Positions 10,455 through 20,330 of a stretch of DNA of 64,000 nt are shown here, piece by piece; the stretch's first letter is position 1; each line of letters opens with the position of its first letter. Source of the DNA: Nemertoderma westbladi (taxonomy: Eukaryota; Xenacoelomorpha; Nemertodermatida; Nemertodermatidae); contig JAUCBJ010004630.1 of NCBI GenBank assembly GCA_032718475.1, forward strand, positions 1-64,000, read 5' to 3'. The notes under the pieces were generated by a model, which ran no database searches, was not told where the DNA came from, and was given only the letters and a program-made list of their open reading frames with translations. The translations under genes were made by a program, and so were the position numbers.

Positions 10455-11099
10455 ACTACTACTAGGATCGGCATGCTGCATTGCAGCTGCATTTTTAAGA
10501 ATGCTGTGCCGGCTTGTCAACAAAATTGCGCCGCCACAACTCCCTATCACCCATGACATTTGCTAGATCATCCGCATCTTTAAGGCCAGTGTCCTTTAAG
10601 ATGCGTCTCAAGAAAGTCATGGGCTGTCCACCATGCTTATTCACTCCATGAGGCTGCCAAAGTACAAGATTATGCACTGGCTGGTCCTCACGGCGAAAGC
10701 AATGTCCTGCAAAGCGGAGGCGATTTTGTTCTAGTGTCAAGCTTGGGGGAACCAATGAGACACCTCCAATGTTATATAGTGTCTGGTTGGAGATGTGTGC
10801 ATTGTACTTGACACAATGTACCCGGCGTAGCATTCTTGTGAATGTGCCATCCAGAGATTTGGTGTCCTCAGCAGTTAGAGCCCAGCATGGACTCCCGTAG
10901 AGGAGTACTGGAACTACTGCTGCTCTAAATAATCGGACCTTAAGTTTCCGATTAATTCTAGGTGACTTCCAAATCCTGGAAAGCCTATTCAAGGCGGCCC
11001 ATGCCTTTCCCTTACGTATTCGAAGGTCCTCACCTGACTTCCGGATCCATGATCCCAGGTAACAGAAGTCGTCCACATGCTCAAGCATACCATCCTTTG
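10455..11099 (-). mobile_element. 5'-truncated non-LTR retrotransposon (C-terminal end of the RT protein)
   Basis: 645 bp holding the region after the reverse-transcriptase core. The frame is open from the truncated 5' end to a stop at 10497-10495. Recognisable pieces are HVDDFCYLGSW, RLFRAAVVPVLLYGS and the C-terminal DLANVMGDRELWRRN, typical of AP-endonuclease-type LINEs. The 3' end is a short TAG trinucleotide repeat and not poly(A). It is about 94% identical in protein to the copy at 21177-22080 (10 differences in 167 residues by eye), so it inserted relatively recently. I cannot assign the clade (RTE- or CR1-like are candidates). Confidence 0.9.
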
Positions 11100-11111
11100 A
11101 ACAGATCCATT
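11100..11111. repeat. Target-site duplication, 5' side of the inserted element
   Basis: AACAGATCCATT, identical to 10443-10454. Twelve bases is a normal length for target-primed LINE insertion. Confidence 0.9.
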
Positions 11112-11291
11112 GATACGTTGTTGAATCTTCATCCACTGCGGCTTTAATATCTCATATTGATTTAAACTATTGATTTCTTTATTTTGCGTTATTATAGTTG
11201 GATTTTTGGTTAATAGATGGTTGTAGATATGTAGCTTGGATATCACTTCAGTTAGGTGAGTAATTAACTCGTCTTGCTCCTGGTCTTTATC
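11100..11291 (-). pseudogene. 5' part of the interrupted exon: helical linker joined to FReD
   Basis: A textbook splice acceptor (ATCTTTCAG|G) precedes an in-phase frame starting at 11291. It codes 52 residues of charged, probably helical linker (starting DKDQEQDELITHL), then WMKIQQRINGSV at 11135-11100. The latter aligns to the FReD motif W-x-x-[FI]-Q-x-R-x-x-G-S-V that directly precedes DFYRNW, which lies at 10442 on the far side of the insertion. Read through the insertion, the gene frame stops at 10991-10989. The usual N-terminal FReD portion (first Cys and the CDM...GG motif) is missing from the linker, so it is either absent from this protein or in an exon I did not find. Confidence 0.75.
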
Positions 11292-11591
11292 CTGAAAGAT
11301 TAATATTTTCCATTAACTGAGTGCGATGAGTGCCAGTTGGCCCAGACTCACGACCGTTCAACCGATTTCGTGTGGTATCCTAAGGGTTACCTGGTGGCTA
11401 TCTGACCTTGATGCACTGTCTTTGACCGTAGGCTGGTGAAATAAAGTGATTCGGTCTAACTTAATGGTTAATAGATAATAACGTTATATTACTGGACACT
11501 GTTACTGGTAGCTTACGGTTAGATAGCTGTATGCATTGGATGTACAGCCTAGAGCGTAATAGTGGAAATCGATGAACATCCTATCAATGTT

Positions 11592-11726
11592 GGGCGAGCC
11601 ACGAAGTGAGCGAAGCCTTAGCATATGGGTACCATTAACGAGTTGTCTGTCGTCGTCGTATAATTTTTGATCGCTAATAACTTGGTTATTACTTGATGAA
11701 ATTAAACAAAACTTGGTACTTTGCAC
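11592..11726 (-). repeat. Diverged inverted copy of the dispersed repeat
   Basis: Reverse-complemented, it reads CCAAGTTTTG...TTCATCAAG...AACCAAGTTATTA, then a CGACGACGACAGACA tract and CGCTCACTTCGTGGCTCGCC, the same module order as 8893-9066 but more diverged. Confidence 0.65.
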
Positions 11727-12035
11727 AGTTATAAAGATCGTTAGTCTCCGTTTAGGGAATTTATTTTAAGACAAAACAGGACGAGCGCAACGAGGCTAAT
11801 GAAGGAGAAGAGTATTGAAAAACTAAAAATGTCATACTTAACTTAATTAGCCCTAGTTAGAAGGTTTACAAATGTGCGTAATAAAGTTAAAGTGTGTAAG
11901 GGCAAACTGAAATGGATCTCTGATTTTACAACTTGTTTATCACAAACTGATAGCATAGCCTTCACTCATATATATTTTGTGAAAGACTGTTTTCTTATAT
12001 CTAATAGAGATTAGTATAATGTACTATATAATATA

Positions 12036-12069
12036 GGCTCTCGTGCTGCGCGAAGGCCTCACGAACGTG
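12036..12069 (-). repeat. Dispersed-repeat terminal module
   Basis: CTCGTGCTGCGCGAAGGCCT and flanks are the reverse complement of 6053-6086, about 31 of 34 bases matching. Confidence 0.65.
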
Positions 12070-12273
12070 TACAGTAAAGGTCAAATGCCGTCCTCATGCA
12101 AGGGTTCGGCCTCCTGTAATAACAACCTGCTGACTCATCTAGGTAATAGGTAAATGGTACACTATATTTTATTGTTTCTTTTTTTCACCCTTCTAACCCT
12201 AAAATTGGAAGTTATTTATTTTTATTTATACTATATTCCAGGTAACAATTAATATTAAAATTAACATCAACCC

Positions 12274-12296
12274 ATAATAATAATAATAATAATAAT
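12274..12296. repeat. TAA trinucleotide microsatellite
   Basis: About seven uninterrupted ATA/TAA repeats followed by ATGG. Confidence 0.95.
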
Positions 12297-12384
12297 GGAA
12301 GTAAAATGAGTAAATTTTAAGTAAATTACAAACTCTCATCTACTTAGAGCACAATCCCAATCCCTGTGTTGTCTTTGGAGCTCG

Positions 12385-13060
12385 AATGTGAATTCGAACT
12401 TCAGGAATTTACCAAAGTATCAGACGAGGAGGTTCAACATTTAACGATGGATCCTTCCTTATTCAAGGAGAATGTCATTTCACCAGTCCTAAAGAAGATC
12501 AACCTCGATCCTAATATATTCTAAAGAACTTGCGACCAGTATCCAACCTTATCTTTATATCAAAATTAACCGGGAAGGTTGTCACGATTGTACTCATTCA
12601 ACACATGTGCGTCAAAAAGCTCAATGATCCCTTCCAAAGTGCCTATAGGAATTTGCACAGCTGTGAAACTGCCTTATTGAGAGTTAACAATGATATTCCA
12701 GAACGAATCAGTGATGGCTCTGCAGTTCTTCTTATCCTGGTAGATCATATTGCGAGCATTCGATTATTATCAACATATTGGAGAAAGATATTGATTGGTG
12801 TTACTGGTGAGGTATTAAAAAGGTTCCATTCCTACCTCACTGGCAGTGTCAGTCAGTGACGATTGTAATTTTGTTAATCGATTAAGAAAACGCTTCATTT
12901 AGGGAGTTCCCCAAGGAGATGGTGGTGTTAGGTCCCTTTTTATTTACTATTTTTATTCACTCACTTAGCAAATGCTATTAAAAATCATGAGTTATCTTAC
13001 CATAAATATGCTGATGAAACGCAATAATATATCGCCTTCAAGCCATTAGATGTGTCTAAT
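12385..13060 (+). mobile_element. Decayed L2/CR1-like non-LTR retrotransposon fragment
   Basis: Conserved RT pieces occur in order across shifted frames: FKENVISPVLKK and LDPN (around 12455-12515), LRPVSNL (12530), DPFQSAYR and TALLRVNNDI (12625-12700), LKRFHSYLTG (about 12815), GVPQGD (12903) and YADET in place of the catalytic YADDT (about 13007). At least one frameshift (near 12518) and several stops break it. It is a different clade from the elements at 10455, 14096 and 21177. Confidence 0.8.
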
Positions 13061-13332
13061 GCGCTAATATAAAGTCATGGATGTCTTCACATTTCTTAAA
13101 GATGAATTCGGACAAGACAGAAATACTTTATGCAGCAATCAAAGTCCGGCAGAGGCGCCGAGACTGACTAGCCAGCAGCATGGCCATTGGAAACGAATAT
13201 ATTCCACTGAAGCTTTCTGCATGCAACTTTGGTGCTAACTTTAGACCGATTCCCATTTACTAACCTACCTTCCAATTGCCTTTGCTCCAATTTATACAAA
13301 TTTAATATATAATGTATTATTAATAAACCAAC

Positions 13333-13527
13333 CTTTGTGAGTTTAGTAATGTTGTTACATCTGGCAACTTCCATAGCGCACTGATTGAGGTAGTACCTCC
13401 CATTGGTTTTGTCTTTTACCCCTTTGATTTCCAAAGGACAATATTTATCGCAGCCCACAATTGGATTTACCGATGGAATGAAAAGTGCGGCCAGCAGAGA
13501 TAGAAGTTGAAGAGCTACTGGTAACAT
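13333..13527 (-). CDS. First exon: signal peptide plus Kazal-like Cys module
   Basis: ATG at 13527 in an AAA-ATG context begins a classic secretory signal (MLPVALQLLSLLAALFIP). Then come C26-x3-C30 and the motif NGRYYLNQCAMEVARC (C50, C57), which matches the Kazal pattern T-Y-x-N-x-C-x-[LM]-x-x-A-x-C of protease inhibitor and follistatin-type domains. The V-C-G cysteine of a standard Kazal domain is replaced (VKD), so it is degenerate or divergent. The frame meets a possible donor, AAAG|GTTGGT, after codon 65 in phase 0, the same phase as the acceptor at 11291. I infer that this is exon 1 of the fibrinogen-related gene; the donor is not strong, so this is a model. Confidence 0.55.
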
Positions 13528-14095
13528 TTTTACAATTTTTGTATTTTAACTTTCTTACAAAAGTTGAAGAATCCGTATCAGTGAATGTCGTTAAAGCTAC
13601 TGTACAGAAGTTTTTTATTATAGGCCTACAGCAGACAGTCATTAGAGTTTCATCAAAGACTGCAATTATTATAAACTATTATGGTGTAATAGATACAGTA
13701 GTATAGCAACTGCAACTGAGTAGCTGTCATTGTGTTTCTATTATTATTTTAGATTACAATCATGTCTGATTGTAAAATTAATATTATAGAAAAAAGTACA
13801 CTACCTACATGTGCAGTGTAAATATATTTTTAGACGAAGTGGTATCTTCAGCTTCTGGATCAATGGAAGTACAGTAGGTGATGGTTCAGTGACACCAATG
13901 ATTATTAGGTTTTGGGAACTTTTTTGTTTGGCGATCCAGTTGTTTGGAGAAATTAATTTGGTTCGCTAGAGCAGACTTCAATGTACCGATTTCTTCCTAA
14001 AGTTTACCAAAGCGTTGGTTAGTAGTTAATATTGATTATTATAATAATACACTCGGATCGTCAATGCGACAAGGTGAGATGCATAATCATATCAT
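13528..14095. other. Non-coding; possible promoter region of the minus-strand gene
   Basis: AT-rich, with no recognised gene. It is immediately upstream of the exon at 13333-13527, so a promoter may lie here, but I see no clear TATA box at a convincing distance. Confidence 0.3.
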
Positions 14096-15677
14096 ATGCA
14101 TCCAATATCATCAACAGATGATATTGGCAATGGTGGAATTGTTCTATTGATAAATCCAAATGCACATGCAGCATTGGACAAAATAGACCAAATCTCTAAC
14201 CGTATCATCCATTGCCACTTCTCATGTTTTGGAAGACTGGCTAAGAAGTTTCCTAAGGTGGTTCTGTTTGTGTGCTATTCTCCAACTAGTGTTGCCCCAG
14301 TAGAGGAGGTGGACAATTTCTACCGCAATCTACAAGCAGCTACTGATGGAGTGGATCAGCATGCATTCATAACATTCCTGTGAGACTTTAATGCAAGTCT
14401 GAATCAATCACCTACATCGCCCTGGGTCTATAGCGATAGTGTTAACCGAAATTCCGTCCATCTTCAGGATTTGATCTCTGGAAATGGATTGTTTTCGGCT
14501 GGAATCCAGTTCAAGAAGCGAACTGGAAAGCTCTGGACTCATAGTGGACCCAGTGGTACCCTCGAAACAGGAAAAAGGGCCACTGGACTGGCCACAAAAT
14601 TCAGAAGTACCGAAATGACCTCTATAAGGCACAGAAAGAGTCCAGACTCAAACAGACTACAGCGGTCAAGAATGCAGTTAAGGCTGCATCTAGGTCCCTG
14701 AACAGGCAGTACTCTGTTAATCTACAAGAGCTTATAAGCCAACAAGTTGATGCCATCAATGATGCTGACGACAGCAGGCAATCATCCCAGGCATGGAAAT
14801 CGATCAATCTGCTTACTGGGCGGAAAAGCCAACCAACCACCAAGGTTAAGGCTGAATCACCAGCCGATCGCCTCAATGGTTGGAAGTTCCACTTTGTAAA
14901 GCTCCTCAATAATGACAGGGTATTGCCTGATAACATCATAGAAGTAAAAGTCGGAGTTAAAGTAAGAGTCTGTACTCCCATAAATTCCCATTGGCGATTT
15001 CTCCTTTGCAGAAGTGAAGGCTGCTGCAAAGAGCATTAAGACCAATCGTGTCCGTGGAGTAGATGGTGTCCACCCTGAGGTCTTTAAAATACGTGAGTGT
15101 TTAAAGCTCTCATCATCTTATCATAGTAGACATGTACAGAACAACAAGAGTCCTACAAGAAATGAAAACAAATAAGTTGGTGCCAGTTCCCAAGAAGGGC
15201 AACCTAACACTCTATGGTTCTTTTCGGGGAATCTCATTAATCTCGATTGCTGCAAAACTATACAATATAATTATATTAAATCGCATCAGGTATCCCATTG
15301 AGAGACTGCTCCGTGGAAATCAGAATGGGTTCCATAAAGGTCGTGGGACAATGGAGCCAATTTTGGCACTTAGAAGGATAATTGAAGAGTTATCAAAAAA
15401 GAAAGACAGGCATCTGGCTGTTATTTTTATTGAATTCTTCAAAGCCTTTGATTCAGTCTCTCGCTCACGTATGTTCAGCATACTTTCATTATATGGGATT
15501 CCTGATGAAATTATTGCAGCAATCAGATCAGTATACGATGGTTCGACAACATTTGTGTCTACTGTTGACGGTAACACAGAACCATTTGTAGTGTTATGGG
15601 GCGTCCCCCAAGGAGCCATTCTTGTTCATAATTGTCTATGTTCTACGCATGCATGTCCTTAGATCAACATAATGATG
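14096..15677 (+). mobile_element. Non-LTR retrotransposon: AP endonuclease and RT, upstream segment
   Basis: Three frames carry successive parts of one LINE polyprotein. 14120-14400: endonuclease C-terminal half (GNGGIVLLINP, VVLFVCYSPTSVAP, then DFNASL, where the Gly codon of GDFN has become TGA at 14381-14383). 14600-14930: basic helical linker. 15008-15090: the EVKAAAKSIKTNRVRGVDGVHPEV motif region preceding RT. 15132-15660: RT motifs, including FRGISL, FIEFFKAFDS (motif A, with Glu in place of the first catalytic Asp) and GVPQGAI (motif B). Stops and frameshifts make it inactive. It is cut at about 15677 by the DNA transposon and resumes at 17566. Confidence 0.85.
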
Positions 15678-15690
15678 CATAATGAATAAT

Positions 15691-15766
15691 AGGGTTTGTA
15701 AAGTCCAACCATATGGAGAAGCACACAGAGAGAAGCACACCAGGAGAAGTGCGACGCTGATTGGCT
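15691..15766. repeat. Left terminal inverted repeat of nested DNA transposon
   Basis: Starts AGGGTTTGTAAAGTCCAACC and matches the reverse complement of 17489-17561 with only a handful of mismatches over about 70 bp. Confidence 0.85.
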
Positions 15767-17431
15767 AGAGCAGTGTGACAGCCGAGTGGCTGACAGTACA
15801 GTAAGTTATGTTTACGAATTCATAGGCCTGCTGGCCTGTGCCTATGTTGTAGCTCTGACACTGTTATATCTACCGGTACAGATATTTTTGCAAGAATCTA
15901 ATGGTTCAGCTGTTTGGTACCAGTAGACTAGTATATCTTCTTCTGTTGTAGCTACCGGTACTGGTATTTTTGCAAGAATTGAATGCAGACGGAATGTCTT
16001 CCGTCAGTCTGTTGGGGCACCGCTGTCACCTATCTGCCCATTATATTTGTAGGCACTACAGCAGTGGGCCTATATCATCGCAAGACGTTAAATAGAGAAC
16101 ATGACACCTTGTGTTGAACTTGTACTAAATTAGATCAGAATATTTGCAATTTATTTTAAGGTTTTCAAACGTAATTAAATATAATGTAGGTCACAATTAA
16201 TATTAATAATTCTTATAACGAACAGGTATTCCAAATCGTCAAGAAATGAGTCACCAAAGAAGAGAAAAATGTAATAAAAGAAGCAGTTAATATTTAAATA
16301 AAATTTCGGAATATGCAGCAAAGGACTCTTTGACGCATGCAGCATTACCGACCTGGATACAAACCCCTAAACGTTGACGAAGGTGTTCAATCGATTTTTT
16401 GTTGCCAGATACCTTCTGTATACGGTGACCCTGCTCACGGAGGAATGCTATCGTTTTCGCTATCGTTTTTAGGTTGATTTTTTAGGGGCCAATACGACTA
16501 CACCATTTAGGCTTAGTTCATAGGGCTTAGTCCGATCTTCCAATGTGCTATTTTAATTTAGCATAATTTAGTCGGAACTGCTTTTTAATTTTGTTTGTTT
16601 AGGCGTATATCTTTTAAGAGTTTTACTATTTACTACCGATATAATTTTTTGTTGATATGCTATTAAATTAAATTAGATTTTAGTTTTGGTTTTTTATTTC
16701 TGGTGAGTTAATTAAATAAAATATTTTTCGGTTTTTTAAAGTGTTTTATTTTTTACACATTGTGTATAATAAACCATAATGCTGTAATGCAATACTATTT
16801 ACTGTGTTACATATTATTCATACGCCATATTCATCTGTATTAAGTGTGTCAATCAGTCCATCCCCATTGCAATATTACATCTATGTTTTCATATTATCAT
16901 TCAGAAGTTAAAATTAATATAGTAAATATTAATTTATCGCAATATAACGTAACGCAGTATGCAGTAAAAAATCCGCAATAATAAATACACTTGTAAAGTA
17001 AAGCTTTTTGCGTTTTATTATGTAAATCGTTATCTGTTACTTTTAATGATTTTAATTATTCTATATAATTAATTATAATCGGCAAGCTGCATTGAATAAA
17101 TTAATGGAAATTTTTTTCGGATATGTCATGTAGAATAGCATCTTAGGCGCCTATATTCCAAATTATAGCAAAACCAAACAATTTTGAAAGGCTGGGAGTG
17201 ATAAATCGAAGAGGTGTCCGAAAATGGTGACCCCCCCCCCCCCCCCCCTTTACATTATTAAAATAAAATCAAGATACACAAATAGGTTAAGCATTTGTGG
17301 TAAGCATTGAGCATTTAATCATTAAAAATTACACAGTCAAATAAGGATGTAATAGTAATAGGCCTAAAATAAATTCTGAATATTATACTATATAAGCTAG
17401 AACTAATTTCCTGACAGCACTATAAAGTTTC

Positions 17432-17561
17432 AGCCAATCAGCGTCACACTTCTCCCGGTGTGCTTCTCCCCGTTTGCTTCTCTATGTTCAATCAGCATTG
17501 CACTTCTCCTGGTGTGCTTCTCTCCGTGTGTTTCTCTATATGGTTGGACGTTACAAACCCT
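17432..17561. repeat. Right terminal inverted repeat, with an extra subterminal copy
   Basis: 17489-17561 is the partner of the left repeat. A second diverged copy of its inner part (CACTTCTCCCGGTGTGCTTC) lies at 17432-17488, so the right end carries a tandem subterminal duplication that the left end lacks. Confidence 0.8.
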
Positions 17562-17565
17562 TCTC

Positions 17566-17816
17566 TAATGATGATGGGGTGATGGTAACTCCACCTACTA
17601 TCTCCAGAAGACGAGGAAATACTGCCAAGTACCTAACTGATCTAGATCACTAGATGGAGCCTAACGGATCCTCAGCTCATTAGAACAGGGTGCTTCTAGT
17701 GTTGGTCTTTTTATTAACTCTAAAAAGACCAAAAAATTGAAAGTTAACTTTGAAAGTCCTCAGCAAGCCTCTGACCGGATGAGCATAAGCTCAAAGTATG
17801 GTATGCTTGAGCATGT
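17566..17816 (+). mobile_element. Non-LTR retrotransposon, downstream segment after the nested insertion
   Basis: Aligns base by base with the reverse complement of 22075-21800 (shared words include GATGATGGGGTGATG, AAAGTTAACTTTGA, GAAAGTCCTCAGCAAG and GGTATGCTTGAGCATG). It therefore continues the RT region lost at 15677. Several stops and small deletions are present. The match ends at about 17816. Confidence 0.85.
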
Positions 17817-18476
17817 TTACAAACCCACGTAACGTTAACGTTAACCCTCGTGTTAATCTTCTTAATGTCAGAGACACAGATGCTAAACCGAAACGGATTA
17901 TCCTACCCATCACACCACTGTAATCAACCTTGTGGTCATTGCCTCATGTGCCCCACAATATCTGATCACCGAAAGACCCCTTGGGGGGAGCGAATTACAG
18001 GTGTCAAGGTTACAGGGGGCTGGCAATCCACGAACGATTGTCCCCAGGCGCTAACTTAAGATCTGCTATAAATAGGTTCGTGTATATAGTTCTTATGAGC
18101 ACTATCAAATGCCTTGGGATACCTGCCACACGGCAGGAGTGCTCACATATTTATATATATATATTATTTAATGTATATATCTGGTCTGAATGTATAATCA
18201 AATACTTTGGATATGTAAGTCTCGGCGCTAGAAACTGCTTCAAGGGATAATGCTCTATGTACGTGTAAACTGTTCCGTTATGTTGTGCTGTTTGTGATCA
18301 AATGTACGTGTGACTTATTTATATTACAGGTAGGATGCTACATAGGATCTAGTGCGTGGTAAGCGCACAACTTACTCATGTTGGACACATTATATTATCG
18401 AATGTATTATAGTCGCAAGTTGGGGAATAATATTGCAGTATTGCGGACATATACACTCGCACTAACTGAACCGAAT
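17817..18476. other. Unassigned sequence
   Basis: No firm gene. A Cys/His-rich stretch of a short frame (17917-18045, HCNQPCGHCLMCP) vaguely resembles the Cys cluster preceding GIY-YIG-type endonucleases of some retroelements. A short hairpin-like CCTGCCACACGGCAGG lies at 18122. Confidence 0.3.
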
Positions 18477-20330
18477 CTACTGCAGACAGGTTACAGTTAG
18501 CACTTTACATTTACATTTCCTCTCTCCCTTTGAGCTCGTATAACTAAGATATACACTGTCGTGTCCTTCCATGTCTGAATCAGTGTAATCCGAAGGGTGT
18601 TCCTCATAGCTAGTAACATAAGCAAACCGTTTCTTAGTCGTTATTTTATCTGATGTTTTTGTGTCGGAACGGGTGCTTCTTTCCCGGTTTATTGTTATGA
18701 GATATGTGGACGCTTCAGCTTTCAGGAAACCTCTAAACGAGTCCATATCGGGAAAGCATCCGTGTTTAAGTTTGTAATTATAAGTGTATCGGTCCCATCT
18801 GGTTCCAATGGAGCCCTTTGGGAGTGCACTGGAAACGAATTGTACTGTCATGGATGTATCGTACACTTGTTTTTGTCCTAGTCAATCTAGTTGGCAGCAA
18901 ATTTCCTCTACCTCATCTCTAAATCTACTATTTAACTTTGAGCAGATCTATTTTTAGAGATTAATCAATCATACATATTGCGTGCCAAGCTTTCTTCATC
19001 GCCATACCGCTCCTTTAGAGTATCCCCAACAGTATTTATGCCATCCACATGGCCCATATATTTCGCGGCCATCTGTTTAGGGGGTCCTTCAAGACAACTA
19101 ATCAAATATCTAAGCTTCTCATGATCACTCAATGGCGAGTCTAGAATGCTATCTTCACAGAACCACATGAAGGGTAACCATTTTAGCTCGTCACCGTCGA
19201 ACTTTAGAATTTGACCTGTAGAGACACACTGTCGGGCCTTGTTTCTAGCCATATGTTGGGTAAGGTCGGCTTGAGCTGCTGAGGAATTTAGTAAGAGGTC
19301 GGTAAGATGTGAGCTTTGATCGTTCTGGTATTCTCAGCATGAATACCGCTCACATCTGAGGCACGTTTTAGTAATTTTACACCCTGTGACGCTGTTTGTG
19401 AGTCAACTTTCTCATTTGTTAGGGTGAGATGGTCCTGTATTAAGGCCATCTGTTGCTCTAAGTCCTCATTTTGTTTTCTTAAAGAGGCAATAATTTCTCG
19501 GGAGTCATCGTTGTTACTCGGAGGTTGATGTAACCTAAGGGTTTGTGCATAACGGTTAAAGTTATGTAGGCTGGGATCTGATGGGGGTGCAAAAACATCC
19601 GAAGGTGGAGGAGGGTTGTCTTGGGGAATGTGCTACCTGGGATGTGCAAATCTGACTCCATTGCTGGAGTAGACCTCCCTTTGCCCGTCAAGGGGGGCAG
19701 AAATCCGTCCGCAGGATGATAACAGCGTTCCTGCTCCTGGATGCTGGTTCCCCACTGCCGATGCATTCGCGGCTATGTGGGCTGATCCGGATGACAGGTG
19801 CCTATCATCCAATTTGTCTTGACGGTTGGGGTAGACTAATAAGTGGAGATTTTCTCCATCCCTACAAGTCCATTTGTCTGGTCTATCTCGTCCTTAATTT
19901 AAACTTATCCTTTCCTTGCGCTGGTTTACACTTAATTTCTTTAACGCTAGTTTGCTTCACAAAGCTAATTCAGCCTCCATCCGTTCGCTTTCCTGTTGGT
20001 CGGCTTCCAACTGTAATTTTAACTGCAGTTCAGGGGCACGCTTACTTGCCTCATTACACCACTGAATTGCATTTAACTGCAACTCAAGTTCTAAGATTTC
20101 CTTATTGGCGGCATGTTCTTCGGCTTGTGCTGCTTGCATGTCACGCTCTGCTTCTATTTGTTCTAGAACTGCCATCAACTCCAGACTGGAGGGTGCTAAA
20201 CCTTTTAACCTCCTATGTAGTTTAACCATCTCTTACTATGTCGATATAGTGCTGTAGGTATCGGGATATTGCATCCATGTCCTTACATTCTCGGGAATCA
20301 TCTGAGTCGGTGTTCAAGTTGTCCTGGAAA
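18477..20330 (-). pseudogene. Decayed Bel/Pao-like LTR retrotransposon Gag
   Basis: Read right to left, pieces of one protein appear in shifting frames. They are a charged coiled coil (19957-20229, with ELELQLNAI and EQIEAERDMQ), a Pro-rich stretch and a second coiled coil (SLRKQNEDLEQQMALIQ, about 19420-19500), then 18965-19252, which has the DUF1759-like pattern of Bel/Pao Gag: ILKFDGDELKWLPFMW followed by SDHEKLRYLISCLEGPPK and LKERYGDEE. A further piece at 18477-18866 (ALPKGSIGTRWDRY, FRGFLKAEASTYL) matches the usual downstream Gag region. Gag of such elements forms the particle and binds RNA. There are multiple frameshifts and stops, and no protease, RT, integrase or LTR was recognised. 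Confidence 0.7.

Larger units (their letters stand above)
11292..13332 (-). other. Presumed intron of the fibrinogen-related gene
   Basis: Lies between a donor (AAAG|GTTGGT at 13333/13332) and an acceptor (TTTCAG|G at 11292/11291), both phase 0. It contains the dispersed repeats at 11592-11726 and 12036-12069, a TAA microsatellite and, on the opposite strand, a decayed L2/CR1-like fragment. No further coding exon was recognised on the minus strand. Confidence 0.5.
15691..17561. mobile_element. Non-autonomous DNA transposon nested in the LINE
   Basis: About 1.87 kb bounded by long terminal inverted repeats. The interior is AT-rich, with no transposase frame, an 18-base C run (17231-17248) and a pair of TTTTTGCAAGAAT repeats (about 15885 and 15968). 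TAATGATG is present on both sides (15670-15677 and 17566-17573), an 8-bp candidate target-site duplication as in hAT elements, but it is separated from the matched termini by a few unmatched bases and the target itself is ATG-repetitive. An AGGG-type end is also compatible with hAT. Class assignment is inference. Confidence 0.75.

Noticed and set aside
10022-10556. + strand frames opposite the fibrinogen exon
   Set aside because: Antisense shadows; the minus strand shows clear FReD motifs.
15320-15619. Minus-strand frame of 99 codons
   Set aside because: Shadow of the RT motifs on the + strand.
17850-18250. Penelope-like element with GIY-YIG region
   Set aside because: Only one short Cys/His cluster resembles it; no RT or complete endonuclease motif is visible.
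19716-20225. + strand frame of 169 codons
   Set aside because: Antisense to the coiled-coil part of the decayed Gag; Leu/His/Pro-rich composition reflects that.
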